A DNA stretch of 64,000 nucleotides from Opitutaceae bacterium (GCA_028280945.1 JANQKV010000047.1:62001-126000); one strand, 5' to 3'; counted from the stretch's first letter, positions 26,530 through 34,742 are shown. Made by a program: numbers and translations. Notes: generated by a model from the sequence alone, not told the origin.

Positions 26530-27174
26530 ATGCTTCAACGGATTCTGCTTGCTGCGGCCTTGATCGCAGGCTCCGGCACGATCGCCAAAACCGTTGAGGC
26601 TGAATCGAAGCCTGTTCCCGAACGCAACTTCCGTCTATTTGTAGGCATCGATATTTCGGCCCGCCAGCAAGGCGAGCTGAGCGCGATTCTCGATTATGAG
26701 AAGAACCGCGTCCGATTGGAGCGAGATGAGGGACATAGTCCAGTTTCCCTGCGGGATGTGTCGAGTTTTCGGGTTACCCATCGCCCCAAGCTGGGGCATG
26801 CCCCGGTGACGATTGGCAAAACCCAATCCAGCCGCTTTTACCAAAGCCCGGAGGGTGTGTTCGAATGGACGCAGAGCCAAGCAGCCCAAACCGCATGGGA
26901 CAGCAATCAGCACTCGGGTTACGAGGCAGACCTTCGCGCCGCCGAGGCGTTCAACACCGTAAGCGCCGGGACCAACACCCAAGCCTCGGCTCTCATGAGT
27001 GTGGCCCAATCCAACTACAACGATTTCGTCGCACCGGAAGAACGCCTGATCAACGCATCGAACGACCCCACGGCGGGAGCATCCGGTGACCAGGGCGACC
27101 TTCCCTCTCAAATCGAACATCTCCAGCGTATTCATTATCTCATTACGCAATGGCAGGCTCCCCGCACTGGATGA
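26530..27174 (+). CDS. secreted protein of unknown function with a probably non-native C-terminus
   Basis: 214 residues. MLQRILLAAALIAGSGTIAK is a signal peptide. The mature part begins with a beta-rich domain (FRLFVGIDISARQQGELSAILDY) and a region with many Gln, Ala and Ser residues. No family is recognised. The last ~32 codons, from about 27076, are read antisense to the start of a short-chain dehydrogenase remnant and to the 3' end of the ADH gene. The native C-terminus has therefore probably been lost and replaced by read-through sequence. The gene may be a 3'-truncated pseudogene or a chimera. Confidence 0.6.
   Translation: MLQRILLAAALIAGSGTIAKTVEAESKPVPERNFRLFVGIDISARQQGELSAILDYEKNRVRLERDEGHSPVSLRDVSSFRVTHRPKLGHAPVTIGKTQSSRFYQSPEGVFEWTQSQAAQTAWDSNQHSGYEADLRAAEAFNTVSAGTNTQASALMSVAQSNYNDFVAPEERLINASNDPTAGASGDQGDLPSQIEHLQRIHYLITQWQAPRTG
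27076..27135 (-). pseudogene. 5' remnant of a short-chain dehydrogenase/reductase gene
   Basis: On the minus strand an ATG at 27135 starts MNTLEM, followed by FDLRGKVALVTGCSR. This is the canonical SDR N-terminus leading into the TGxxxGxG NAD(P)-binding motif (KduD or gluconate 5-dehydrogenase style). After CSR homology stops: the expected Gly-Ile/Leu-Gly is replaced by an RGVV frame with no SDR features. The ATG is 7 bases after the ADH stop, as expected for the next gene of an operon. About 230 codons are missing. The breakpoint coincides with the odd C-terminus of the convergent gene at 26530. Confidence 0.8.
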
Positions 27175-28171
27175 GGAATTTTACGCCGTCGGGCGTCCGG
27201 TCTATCTTCTCAAACGTCGCCTGGACGTCCTCGATCGGGGCGACCGCCGTGATCAAGGGCTCCACGGGAACATCCCCCGCCGCCACCAGAGCGATGGCCT
27301 CATCAAAGTCATGGGCCTCGTAAAGCCGGGCCCCGATCAGGGTAACCTCCGACCAGAAGAATTTAAAGAGATCCACCGGCCGGGGTTGGGGATGGATCGC
27401 CACCATGACGATGCGACCGCGCGCCGCCGGCAGTTTGGTCATCAACTCCACCCCCGGGGCGGAGCCGGAAACCTCAAACACACAATCGGCCATTGCTCCC
27501 CCGGTGAGAGTTTCGACCGTCCCCACCACGTCGTTTTCCACCGGATTGACGACCTCGATGCCAAGAGACCTGGCCAAAGCCAGTCGGCTGGGATTAATCT
27601 CGGTGAGGATTACCCGCGCGCCCTTATGCCGGGCCACCAGCGCAATCAGCAGCCCGATCGGACCACCGCCTATGACCACACAGATTTCACCGGCGGCAAC
27701 CCGGCCCAAACGAACATCATGCACCGCCACCGCCGTCGGCTCGATCATGGCACCGTGTTGCAGCGACATCCCGGCCGGCAGTTTGTGCAAAGTGTAAGCC
27801 GGCACCGTCCACGAACCCTGCATCCCGCCGGGAGAATCAATGCCAATGAACTTCAGGTTCTTGCCCACGTGGGCATGCCCCCGGTCAAACTCCGTCGCCG
27901 CACCAAAATGCAACGGACGCACTGCCACGGGTTCGCCGATTGCCACTGAATCAACCCCTTCGCCCACTTCGACCACAACCGCCGAAACCTCGTGACCAAT
28001 CACCAACGGCCGGTCGACCCGCTGATCCATGTGCCCGTGGTAGATATGCATGTCAGTGCCACACACTCCACAGTAGGCCACCTCCAGCCTGACCTCCCCC
28101 GGACCCGGAGCAACCGGCAGGCTGGTGCCCAGCGCGATGGTTTGGTCACCTTGATAGACAGCAGACTTCAT
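27143..28171 (-). CDS. zinc-binding medium-chain alcohol/polyol dehydrogenase
   Basis: 342 residues of the MDR superfamily (sorbitol/threonine/idonate dehydrogenase group). Catalytic zinc ligands are in VAYCGVCGTDMHIYHG and GHEVSAVVVEVGEGV; MIEPTAVAVHDVRLG is conserved; the nucleotide-binding loop is VVIGGGPIGLLIALVA. The structural zinc Cys cluster is replaced (AVRPLHFGAATEFDRGHAH), as in some family branches. It probably oxidises a sugar acid, polyol or sugar alcohol with NAD. A TTGCATGCAA site lies 95 bases upstream, and an SDR remnant follows, so it once formed a Zn-ADH/SDR operon like that of sugar-acid pathways. ADHs are also reported beside 6-O-methylgalactose P450 genes in marine Bacteroidota. 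Confidence 0.9.
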   Translation of the reverse strand: MKSAVYQGDQTIALGTSLPVAPGPGEVRLEVAYCGVCGTDMHIYHGHMDQRVDRPLVIGHEVSAVVVEVGEGVDSVAIGEPVAVRPLHFGAATEFDRGHAHVGKNLKFIGIDSPGGMQGSWTVPAYTLHKLPAGMSLQHGAMIEPTAVAVHDVRLGRVAAGEICVVIGGGPIGLLIALVARHKGARVILTEINPSRLALARSLGIEVVNPVENDVVGTVETLTGGAMADCVFEVSGSAPGVELMTKLPAARGRIVMVAIHPQPRPVDLFKFFWSEVTLIGARLYEAHDFDEAIALVAAGDVPVEPLITAVAPIEDVQATFEKIDRTPDGVKFLIQCGEPAIA

Positions 28172-28265
28172 GGACGGAGATAGGGTCGGAATTTTTCAGA
28201 CGCCGCACCCCTCATCTCCGGAAGGAGTCAATTGGGGGGCACAGGGGTTATGTTAAAGTGGTTTT

Positions 28266-28275
28266 TTGCATGCAA
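28266..28275. promoter_or_regulatory. candidate GntR operator upstream of ADH
   Basis: Perfect 10-bp palindrome TTGCATGCAA inside an AT-rich context (TTTTTTGCATGCAATATA). It lies 95 bases upstream of the ADH start. Matching sites occur at 29056, 31840 and 34861. FCD-type GntR regulators bind short palindromes of this size, and one is encoded next door. Binding is inferred. Confidence 0.6.
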
Positions 28276-28402
28276 TATACCATGTGTAAAGAAGTTTTCC
28301 TCCCTGCGGGAGAAAAACCCCGCCCCAGCTTCACTCCCGAATTCAGGTCACGTTTGCCGGGGAAAACTTAACTGCCTTCAACCCGGCTGCGGGCCGGATC
28401 GG

Positions 28403-29017
28403 TTACTTGATGTTCGCGTTCAAAGCCTTCGTCGCGGCTTTGACGTCTCCCTTGAAAATCGCCTCGGCCACGACCTCGTGCTCCCGGTAGCTCTCCATCC
28501 AGTCCCGGTGGCGCTCATAATGAAGCATCATGCTGGCGATGATGGGCTGCCACAGTGAAAGCAGTTCCGGCACCCCGGAAAGCTCGATGATCGCTTGGTG
28601 AAACTCCATGTCGCTGCGCACGATGGAGGGCAGGTCTTTCGCTTCACAGGACTTCCGGTGATTATCGAGGCGCTTTTGAATGAGCTCCTTCGCCGCATCG
28701 TCAAAATGCTCAATGGTTTTCTTCACCGCAAAACCCTCAATCCGCCGCCGCACGTCCACCACCAAGGGTTGCAGCTGCTCATCGAGACGGTGGGCCACCC
28801 GCACCCCGCAGTTGGGTGTGGCCACCAACAGTCCCTCCTGCGCCAACTGCAGCAAGGCGTCACGAATCGGCGAACGACTCACCCCGTAGGCCTTGGACAG
28901 CGCATGCTCCCGCAGATTTTCCCCCGGGGCATAGACCTGTCCCAGGATGTCGTTGCGCAAGCGGTGGGCGACTTGTTCTCGGATCGTGCGAAAGATGGGT
29001 TGGGGAGCGTCGGCCAT
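28403..29017 (-). CDS. GntR family transcriptional regulator, FCD (FadR) subfamily
   Basis: 204 residues from ATG 29017. The winged helix-turn-helix runs IFRTIREQVAHRLRNDILGQ, GENLREHALSKAYGVSRSPIRDALLQLAQEGL. The all-helical FCD effector domain follows (RSDMEFHQAIIELSGVPELL with metal-binding Asp/His, HRDWMESYREHEVVAEAI). FCD regulators usually respond to a sugar acid or organic acid, which fits the adjacent ADH and the 2-keto-3-deoxy-sugar-acid operon. A TTGCGTGCAA site 39 bases upstream suggests autoregulation. The locus-wide copies of that site make it the likely master regulator. Confidence 0.92.
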   Translation of the reverse strand: MADAPQPIFRTIREQVAHRLRNDILGQVYAPGENLREHALSKAYGVSRSPIRDALLQLAQEGLLVATPNCGVRVAHRLDEQLQPLVVDVRRRIEGFAVKKTIEHFDDAAKELIQKRLDNHRKSCEAKDLPSIVRSDMEFHQAIIELSGVPELLSLWQPIIASMMLHYERHRDWMESYREHEVVAEAIFKGDVKAATKALNANIK

Positions 29018-29055
29018 GGAAAAAAATGAACGAGGGTGGAGGTGAAACGAGAGGT

Positions 29056-29065
29056 TTGCGTGCAA
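29056..29065. promoter_or_regulatory. candidate GntR autoregulatory operator
   Basis: TTGCGTGCAA, one base off the TTGCATGCAA palindrome, is 39 bases upstream of the GntR start codon. An additional partial palindrome, TTGTACACAA, is at 29091-29100. The rest of the 247-base gap between GntR and P450 has a coding-like minus-strand frame (about 29130-29264) but no complete gene. Confidence 0.5.
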
Positions 29066-29264
29066 CCAACAGGTGGACAGTATGTGCACATTGTACACAA
29101 CACACTCTGGTCATTTCCGTCAACTGGCAACTGCCGTACGGGACCGGCTAACTGGCTGGCCCGCAATTCATTGACCAGCCGCCCGAAATCGGGTGCGCCG
29201 TCCAAATACCCGATGGCGGCGGCGAAGAAACGAAACGTGTCCGCCGATGTGGCAGACTCCCGGG

Positions 29265-30413
29265 TCAGGCGGACGGTAGGCCGGTGAATCGTGCAGTCAG
29301 CAATTCATATCCCACCATGCGATCGTAGGCAGCTTCGTTTTCCACCAACTCGCGGCTCTCTTGTATCTCAATGTGGGATACACGTTCGCCCAGTTGGGTG
29401 ATCAGTCCGCGCATGATGGCACGGGCGTGGTGTGCCCCCAGGCAGTTGTGCACGCCAAAGCCGAACGAAATGTGAGGGTTCGGCTTCCGGTCGAGTTTCA
29501 CCTCGTTCGGTTCTTCAAAAACATCCGGATCCCGGTTGGCGGAGGACCAGCACAGGGAAACCCGCCCTCCTGCCTCGACCCGGTGGCCGTGCACGTCGGT
29601 GGCGTGCGGACAGACCCGCCCGAGGTGCGTCAACGGAATGAACATGCGGAAAAACTCCTCCGCCGCCGTGTTCACCATCTGCGGATGCTCGCGCACACAG
29701 TGCAACGCCTTGGGGTTCTGCGCAAAGTAGTGGATGATGCGCGTGGCCGTGTGAATGATGGTGTCCCGACCGCCCGCGAAGGCAATGTTGGCGTAACCCA
29801 GCTTCTCTTGCATCGTGAGTTTGCGGCCGTCGACCTCCGCTGCGTTCAGGACACTGAAGAAGTCATCCCCGGGGTTGGCTTCGGCCTCCCGAAACATGCG
29901 CTCCGAGTATTGCTCCATGAACGGCCCCTTCGATTCACCATCGCCATCCTTGAACACATGGATGCCCCAGCTGATCCACAGTTCGGCTTCCTTCTCGTCG
30001 ACATTGAGCAGGTAGGTCAGCGCGTGGGACTGCAGTGGAATCGCGAAGTCATGGATGATGTCGATCGACTCCCTGTTCAACGCGTCGGACAGCAATCGTC
30101 CGATCAAAGCCTCGATCTTTGCCTTCACGTCGGGCTGCTTCGGCCGCTGAAAAAACGGCTCCACCAGCTTGCGATAGGCCGTGTGCTCCGGCGGATCCAC
30201 CTCCAGTGGATACTGGCGCACGGTGCGCACATTTTCCTCCGCCGGAATCGGCACGCGGCGCGGGGCATCGGAGCTGTAGGTCTCCCAGTCCTTCGCCGCA
30301 GCCCGCACGTCCTTGAGTTTTAGAATCATCGGAATGGTCTCACCGTCGAATTCGGCGGCCAGGACCGGGCCTTTTTCCTTGGCTTCCTTGAAAGGGTCGG
30401 GGATCTGCGTCAT
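29265..30413 (-). CDS. cytochrome P450, candidate sugar O-demethylase
   Basis: 382 residues, soluble bacterial class I type. The I-helix segment is NIAFAGGRDTIIHTATRI, the K-helix ExxR is in AAEEFFRMF, and the heme loop is ISFGFGVHNCLGAHHAR with the thiolate Cys at residue 324. It follows a putidaredoxin-type ferredoxin gene by 51 bases on the same strand, so the two form an operon; the ferredoxin reductase is not in the window. The position inside a GH50 agarase/keto-deoxy-sugar-acid locus recalls the CYP236A P450s of Zobellia and Formosa that remove the 6-O-methyl group of D-galactose from porphyran. That substrate is inferred from context, not from residues. Confidence 0.93.
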   Translation of the reverse strand: MTQIPDPFKEAKEKGPVLAAEFDGETIPMILKLKDVRAAAKDWETYSSDAPRRVPIPAEENVRTVRQYPLEVDPPEHTAYRKLVEPFFQRPKQPDVKAKIEALIGRLLSDALNRESIDIIHDFAIPLQSHALTYLLNVDEKEAELWISWGIHVFKDGDGESKGPFMEQYSERMFREAEANPGDDFFSVLNAAEVDGRKLTMQEKLGYANIAFAGGRDTIIHTATRIIHYFAQNPKALHCVREHPQMVNTAAEEFFRMFIPLTHLGRVCPHATDVHGHRVEAGGRVSLCWSSANRDPDVFEEPNEVKLDRKPNPHISFGFGVHNCLGAHHARAIMRGLITQLGERVSHIEIQESRELVENEAAYDRMVGYELLTARFTGLPSA

Positions 30414-30464
30414 GGTGAATTTCGAAGGAGTTGTTTGTTGGATACGATAAGCACGGGATGCCGC

Positions 30465-30779
30465 TCAGGCCGGCGGCGGCACATGCACCACGAGCCCATC
30501 GAGCTCTTCAGTCACTGGAATTTGGCAACTTAGCCGACTGCAGTGGCAGACATCATCGGCGAAGCTCAAGGTGTCGGATTCCAGGTCTTCGGCCGGCGGC
30601 AGTCTGCCCACCCAGGGTTCATCCACTTTTACGTGGCAAGTGGAGCAGGAGCAAACCCCTCCACAATCTCCGTCGATGCCCGGAATGCCGTGTTCCTGGG
30701 CAACTTCCATGACGTTTTCGGCGGTCGCTTCGACAGTTTGGCGCTTACCGTCAGCGGTTACAAAGGTGATGTTGGGCAT
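30465..30779 (-). CDS. [2Fe-2S] ferredoxin, putidaredoxin/adrenodoxin type
   Basis: 104 residues. The cluster ligands are Cys39, Cys45 and Cys48 in GDCGGVCSCSTCHV and Cys85 in SRLSCQIPV, matching the C-x5-C-x2-C...C spacing of putidaredoxin-like electron donors; Cys43, Cys78 and Cys80 are extra. The fold starts NITFVTADGKRQTVEA. It should pass electrons from an NAD(P)H-dependent ferredoxin reductase to the P450 encoded 51 bases downstream. It is the promoter-proximal gene of that operon and is divergent from the AraC gene, which may control it. Confidence 0.95.
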   Translation of the reverse strand: MPNITFVTADGKRQTVEATAENVMEVAQEHGIPGIDGDCGGVCSCSTCHVKVDEPWVGRLPPAEDLESDTLSFADDVCHCSRLSCQIPVTEELDGLVVHVPPPA

Positions 30780-30807
30780 AAATAAGACAAAGAGTTACTG
30801 GGTAAAA

Positions 30808-30825
30808 CATCGGGCTCGCCCGATG
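30808..30825. promoter_or_regulatory. 18-bp perfect palindrome between ferredoxin and AraC genes
   Basis: CATCGGGCTCGCCCGATG has two 8-bp arms around TC. It is 29 bases upstream of the ferredoxin start in the divergent promoter region shared with the AraC gene. A stem with a 2-base loop is a poor hairpin, so a protein operator is more likely. The binding protein is unknown; the divergent AraC regulator is a candidate. Confidence 0.45.
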
Positions 30826-30934
30826 CGAAGGTGCATCAATCTACCGTAAAACCAGCGCCGGCTTCTTCTCTTATGTAATCCATTATTGATACTTTATTGA
30901 CCTTTTTAGGCATTAATCACGGCCTGAAGAAGCA

Positions 30935-31795
30935 ATGAAGGCGCAGATCGAGCAAATCCCCAGCTCCACCCGGCAGTCCTTCGTTTGCCGACGATTCGAG
31001 GAACCCCGTTTCGATCACCCGTTTCATTTTCATCCGGAAATTGAAATCGCATTCGTCGAGCACAGCCGGGGATCAATGGCCGTCGGGGATCACTTGGGAT
31101 CGTTCGCCGAAGAGGAACTCTACGTGCTTGGGTCCAACCTTCCCCACATCTTCCGCAATACGGTGGAAACCACCGGAGGGGCCGTATCCGAGGTGCTGCA
31201 TTTCTCTCCGGACGTGGCGGGTGGGTTCATCACCCGAACCCCCGAGATGGCGCCCTTCGCCCAACTGATCCGGCGCGCCGACCTCGGGCTTCGTTTTACC
31301 GGAGGCACCGCCTGCTCCGCCGGCGAACTCCTCCCTCGCCTGCGCAAGTCGGAGGGACCCGACCGCTGGCAATATTTCATGCAGTTGGCATCGATCCTTT
31401 CTAAAGACAACACACCGGAAACATTGGGCAGTCGCGGCTACGCCATGCCGAGTCTGCCAGCCGGCTCGGAGCGCATGCAGCGTGCCTGCCAGATCATTTT
31501 CGAACGTTTCGACGAGGACCTGTCCCACGAACAACTCGCCGCGGAACTGAACCTGACCACGGCCTACTTCAGTCGTCAGTTCAAGCGAGCCACCCGCCGA
31601 ACTTACACGGACTTTTTGGGTGAGGTGCGCTTGGGACATGCCTGTCGGCTTCTGCTGGAAACACACCGCGCCATCGTCGATATCGCCTTCGACAGCGGGT
31701 TTCGGAATCTGTCCAATTTCAACCGCCGCTTTCTGCGCACGTATGGCTGCAGCCCTCGCGAATACCGCAAGCGGCACGCCCAGCGCCCCAGCTAG
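30935..31795 (+). CDS. AraC family transcriptional regulator with cupin sensor domain
   Basis: 286 residues. The N-terminal cupin-type sensor has FDHPFHFHPEIEIAFVEHSRG, LGSNLPHIFRN. Two helix-turn-helix units at the C-terminus are LSHEQLAAELNLTTAYFSRQF and IVDIAFDSGFRNLSNFNRRF, ending with the YGCSPREYRK signature. This arrangement is typical of sugar-responsive regulators. It is divergent from ferredoxin-P450 and upstream of the dehydratase operon. It aligns without gaps over the first ~40 residues with the AraC protein at 39106-39978, so the two are paralogues flanking the agarase block. Confidence 0.93.
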   Translation: MKAQIEQIPSSTRQSFVCRRFEEPRFDHPFHFHPEIEIAFVEHSRGSMAVGDHLGSFAEEELYVLGSNLPHIFRNTVETTGGAVSEVLHFSPDVAGGFITRTPEMAPFAQLIRRADLGLRFTGGTACSAGELLPRLRKSEGPDRWQYFMQLASILSKDNTPETLGSRGYAMPSLPAGSERMQRACQIIFERFDEDLSHEQLAAELNLTTAYFSRQFKRATRRTYTDFLGEVRLGHACRLLLETHRAIVDIAFDSGFRNLSNFNRRFLRTYGCSPREYRKRHAQRPS

Positions 31796-31839
31796 AATCT
31801 GATCGCCCCAGGGGCTGCGTGGGAAAATATCTTCGCATT

Positions 31840-31849
31840 TTGCATGCAA
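31840..31849. promoter_or_regulatory. candidate GntR operator of the dehydratase-kinase-aldolase operon
   Basis: TTGCATGCAA, identical to the site at 28266, is in the context ATTTTGCATGCAATTAAAA. It is 76 bases before the dehydratase ATG, a normal place for a promoter-overlapping operator. Confidence 0.6.
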
Positions 31850-31925
31850 TTAAAATGAGGTTGTGCGTCCCTCGGACTCAATACCCCGAGGGGGGGCCGT
31901 GCCTGGCCTGCTTTCCTCCCGCCCT

Positions 31926-33101
31926 ATGAAAATCACTGCCATCACTCCCTTCGTTGCCTGGATTGGGTTCCGCAACCAGATGCTGGTCAAAGTGGAGGCC
32001 GACAACGGACAAACCGGTTGGGGTGAATCGGGGCTCTCTTCACGCGAACAAGCGGTGGCCGGCACGGTAATCCACTTTCGAGAGTTCCTAATCGGACGTG
32101 ATCCCCGCCGCATGGGGGCTCTCTGGCAGGAGATGTATCGCGGACAGTATTTTGAGGGAGGACGGGTGCTGGCGGCCGCAATCTCCGCAATCGATATCGC
32201 CCTGCACGATCTGGTGGCGAAATCGCTCGGCGTGCCGGTTTACGAACTTTTGGGCGGAGCGCATCGCGATCGGGTGGAGTGTTTTGCCTGCATCCCCAAC
32301 AATGCGCCTCCGGCCGATTACCGGGCCTTGGCCAAAAAACTGGTCGATGCCGAATGGAACTCAGTGCGCACCGGATTCGCCGCCGCCGCCGGCGGCAACT
32401 ACACCGATCCAGCCGATACGACCTACGATGTGCGCACTGCGGGCGTAACCACATCGGAGGGGCTGCTCGCCGTGCGGGACGCGATGGGACCAAGCACCAT
32501 GATCGGGTGTGACGTGCATCACCGCCTCTCGGTGGCCGAAGCCGCGACCTGGCTGCAACGCCTGCCCGCCGGCACCTTGGATTATGTCGAGGAACCCATT
32601 CGTGACGAGTCGCCCGAGGCCTATGAAGCGCTCCGCCGCTTGACTGATGTGCCCTTCGCCATCGGCGAGGAGTTTGCCAGCAAGTGGGCCTTCAAACCCT
32701 ACATCGAGCGCAACATCCTGCAGTTTGCGCGTGTGGATATTTGCAACGTAGGGGGATTCACCGAAGCCTCCAAAGTTGCCGCCATGGCCGAAGCCAACTA
32801 CATCGATCTGCTGTTGCACAATCCGCTCGGCCCGATCTGCACCGCCGCCTCGGTGCACCTGGCCGCCGCTACACCCAACTTCTCCTACCTTGAGTCCCGC
32901 ACCTCGCCGACTGAGTCGTTGCCCACGGTCGATGACGACGTGTTTCCGACTCGGCTCTATCTGGCTGACAATGCCTACCCCCTGCCAACGGCGCCCGGTC
33001 TCGGCATCGAGGTAAACGAAGACGTGCTGCAAGCTTCCCCGCCCAAACTGTGGGAACCACCCCGGCTTTGGCGCTCCGACGGCAGCTACACCAATTGGTA
33101 A
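31926..33101 (+). CDS. enolase superfamily sugar-acid dehydratase, galactonate dehydratase-like
   Basis: 391 residues of the mandelate racemase/enolase superfamily. The capping domain begins MKITAITPFVAWIGFRNQML; likely metal ligands are Asp196 (GCDVHHRLS), Glu222 (DYVEEPI) and Glu248 (AIGEEFASK). His198 sits where D-galactonate dehydratase has its second catalytic base, and His298 (LLHNPLGPI) is the barrel-end general base. No KxK motif is present. The product is expected to be a 2-keto-3-deoxy-hexonate, which fits the kinase and aldolase downstream. D-galactonate is the likeliest substrate. 3,6-Anhydro-L-galactonate cycloisomerase, in the same superfamily, is a serious alternative in an agar locus. 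First gene of a three-gene operon. Confidence 0.85.
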   Translation: MKITAITPFVAWIGFRNQMLVKVEADNGQTGWGESGLSSREQAVAGTVIHFREFLIGRDPRRMGALWQEMYRGQYFEGGRVLAAAISAIDIALHDLVAKSLGVPVYELLGGAHRDRVECFACIPNNAPPADYRALAKKLVDAEWNSVRTGFAAAAGGNYTDPADTTYDVRTAGVTTSEGLLAVRDAMGPSTMIGCDVHHRLSVAEAATWLQRLPAGTLDYVEEPIRDESPEAYEALRRLTDVPFAIGEEFASKWAFKPYIERNILQFARVDICNVGGFTEASKVAAMAEANYIDLLLHNPLGPICTAASVHLAAATPNFSYLESRTSPTESLPTVDDDVFPTRLYLADNAYPLPTAPGLGIEVNEDVLQASPPKLWEPPRLWRSDGSYTNW

Positions 33102-33108
33102 CCGCGCC

Positions 33109-34092
33109 ATGCCACTCTCCAAACTCACACCCCGGACTTCCATCATCACGATCGGTGAAGTGCTGTTGCGCTTGAGTGTTCCTGCCGGGCAAACCCTGCG
33201 CGACCTGCCGGTACTCGCCACCCACCCCGCCGGGGCCGAAGCCAATGTAGCCCGCAATCTCGCGCAGCTCGGCCACCAAACTCATTTCATCAGCCGTCTG
33301 CCGGACCAACCACTCGCCCGTGGCATCGCCGACGAACTGCGTCGCGACGGCGTGGACATCTCCGCACTCCTTTGGCAGCCGACGGGACGACTCGGCACAT
33401 TCTTTGTCCAACAGGGCTCACCTCCTCGCGCCACCAAGGTGATCTATGATCGGGCTGACTCTTGCGCCACTCACCTCTCGCCGGATGACCTCAAGGCAGC
33501 CTGCTTCGTCGACGCATCTCTTCTGCATGTCTCCGGCATCACGTGCGGTCTTTCTCCCAACGCACTGGCGACGGTCGAACGCGCGGTTGAGCTAACGCAC
33601 AAAACTGGAGGAACCGTAAGCTTCGATGTCAATCACCGCGACAAGGTTTGGTCGGCTGCCACCGCCGCCGAAGTATTGCGTCCCCTGCTGGCCAAGACCG
33701 ACGTGCTGTTCTGCTCCCACCGCGATGCGGCCAAACTGTGGAGCATCAACGGCAGCGGCAGCCAAGTCCTGCATGATCTAGCCGACGTCACGAACGCGGC
33801 CCACATTGTGAGTTCCAACGGCGCCGCGGGCACCTGGGCTTGGCAACACGGCAGGGTTTCCCACTGTCCGGCCGAACCCGTCACGATCGTTGATCGCCTT
33901 GGCGCCGGTGACGCGCTCGCCGCCGGTTATCTGCACCGCCTCCTGCACGACGATACTGCCACCGCGCTGCGAGCCGGCTCGATCATGGCAGCACTGGCCC
34001 TCACGTGTGCCGGAGATTGTCCCACCATCGATGCCTTGGAACTCTTCTGTACCATTAATTCGGATACATTTTCCTCTGCCCCCAACCGATGA
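33109..34092 (+). CDS. PfkB family kinase, 2-keto-3-deoxy-sugar-acid kinase
   Basis: 327 residues. The ribokinase fold starts with IITIGEVLLRLSVPAG; AHPAGAEANVARNLAQLG is the substrate-side motif with the Gly-Ala-rich turn; the catalytic Asp is in VDRLGAGDALAAGYLHRLL. The sequence order matches 2-dehydro-3-deoxygluconate/galactonate kinases. It should phosphorylate the dehydratase product at C6 using ATP. It starts 7 bases after the dehydratase stop and overlaps the aldolase start by 4 bases (ATGA). Gluco versus galacto specificity cannot be read. Confidence 0.9.
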   Translation: MPLSKLTPRTSIITIGEVLLRLSVPAGQTLRDLPVLATHPAGAEANVARNLAQLGHQTHFISRLPDQPLARGIADELRRDGVDISALLWQPTGRLGTFFVQQGSPPRATKVIYDRADSCATHLSPDDLKAACFVDASLLHVSGITCGLSPNALATVERAVELTHKTGGTVSFDVNHRDKVWSAATAAEVLRPLLAKTDVLFCSHRDAAKLWSINGSGSQVLHDLADVTNAAHIVSSNGAAGTWAWQHGRVSHCPAEPVTIVDRLGAGDALAAGYLHRLLHDDTATALRAGSIMAALALTCAGDCPTIDALELFCTINSDTFSSAPNR

Positions 34093-34742
34093 ACCCGTCT
34101 CCCGAACCACTGGCGCGCCTTGCTGAAAATCGCTTGTTATCGGCCGCCGTGATTACGGAGGTCGATCACGCCGTGCCGCTCGCAAACGCACTCTTGGCGG
34201 GCGGCCTTGACATCATGGAGGTCACCTTCCGCCACCCACACGCCGCCGAGTGCATTCGGCGAATTCGGGCCGAGGTTCCCGACATGCAAGTGGGAGCCGG
34301 CACCCTTTTGTCCACCGCCCAAATCGACGAGGCCCGGTCGGCCGGCGCGACCTTCGGCCTCTCCCCGGGGTTTAATCCCACCGTGGTGGAGGCGGCGGCA
34401 TCCGACGCGTTTCCTTTTATCCCCGGAGTGGCCACCCCGGGTGAAATTGAGCAGGCCTTGGAACGCGGTTGTGAAACGGTCAAAGTCTTCCCCATCCATG
34501 CTTTGGGTGGCGTTGCATTCCTCAATGCCTTGGTGGGACCGTATCGCCACACCCCCTTGCGCATCGTGCCACTTGGGGGCATCAACGAGCAGGATCTCGC
34601 TTCCTACATCTCTCACTCCCTGGTGGTCGCGGCAGGAGGCTCCTGGCTGACCGATCCCAACCTGGCGACCACTGGCCAGTGGGAGCAAATCACCGCGATG
34701 ACTCGACGTGCCCGGACGATCGCCCAAGCGGGTCGCTCCTGA
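34089..34742 (+). CDS. 2-keto-3-deoxy-6-phospho-sugar-acid aldolase (KDPG/KDPGal type)
   Basis: 217 residues, class I aldolase. The catalytic Glu is in GLDIMEVTFRHP, GAGTLLSTAQI and LSPGFNPTVVEAA follow, and the Schiff-base Lys is in CETVKVFPIHALGG. LRIVPLGGINEQDLASYI binds phosphate. It cleaves KDPG or KDPGal to pyruvate and glyceraldehyde 3-phosphate, the last step of the route begun by the dehydratase and kinase. Coupled to the kinase by ATGA overlap. Confidence 0.93.
   Translation: MNPSPEPLARLAENRLLSAAVITEVDHAVPLANALLAGGLDIMEVTFRHPHAAECIRRIRAEVPDMQVGAGTLLSTAQIDEARSAGATFGLSPGFNPTVVEAAASDAFPFIPGVATPGEIEQALERGCETVKVFPIHALGGVAFLNALVGPYRHTPLRIVPLGGINEQDLASYISHSLVVAAGGSWLTDPNLATTGQWEQITAMTRRARTIAQAGRS

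Noticed and set aside
26635..27150. A 171-codon minus-strand frame starting like a short-chain dehydrogenase
   Set aside because: Only its first ~20 codons are SDR-like; the rest has no SDR motif (no YxxxK, no NNAG) and is antisense to the secreted gene. Reported as a remnant, not a gene.
28297..28320. Hairpin with CTCCC-TGC-GGGAG and flanking T/A runs downstream of the GntR gene
   Set aside because: The stem is short with a mismatch, and the minus-strand downstream side lacks a clean T tract, so calling it a terminator is not justified.
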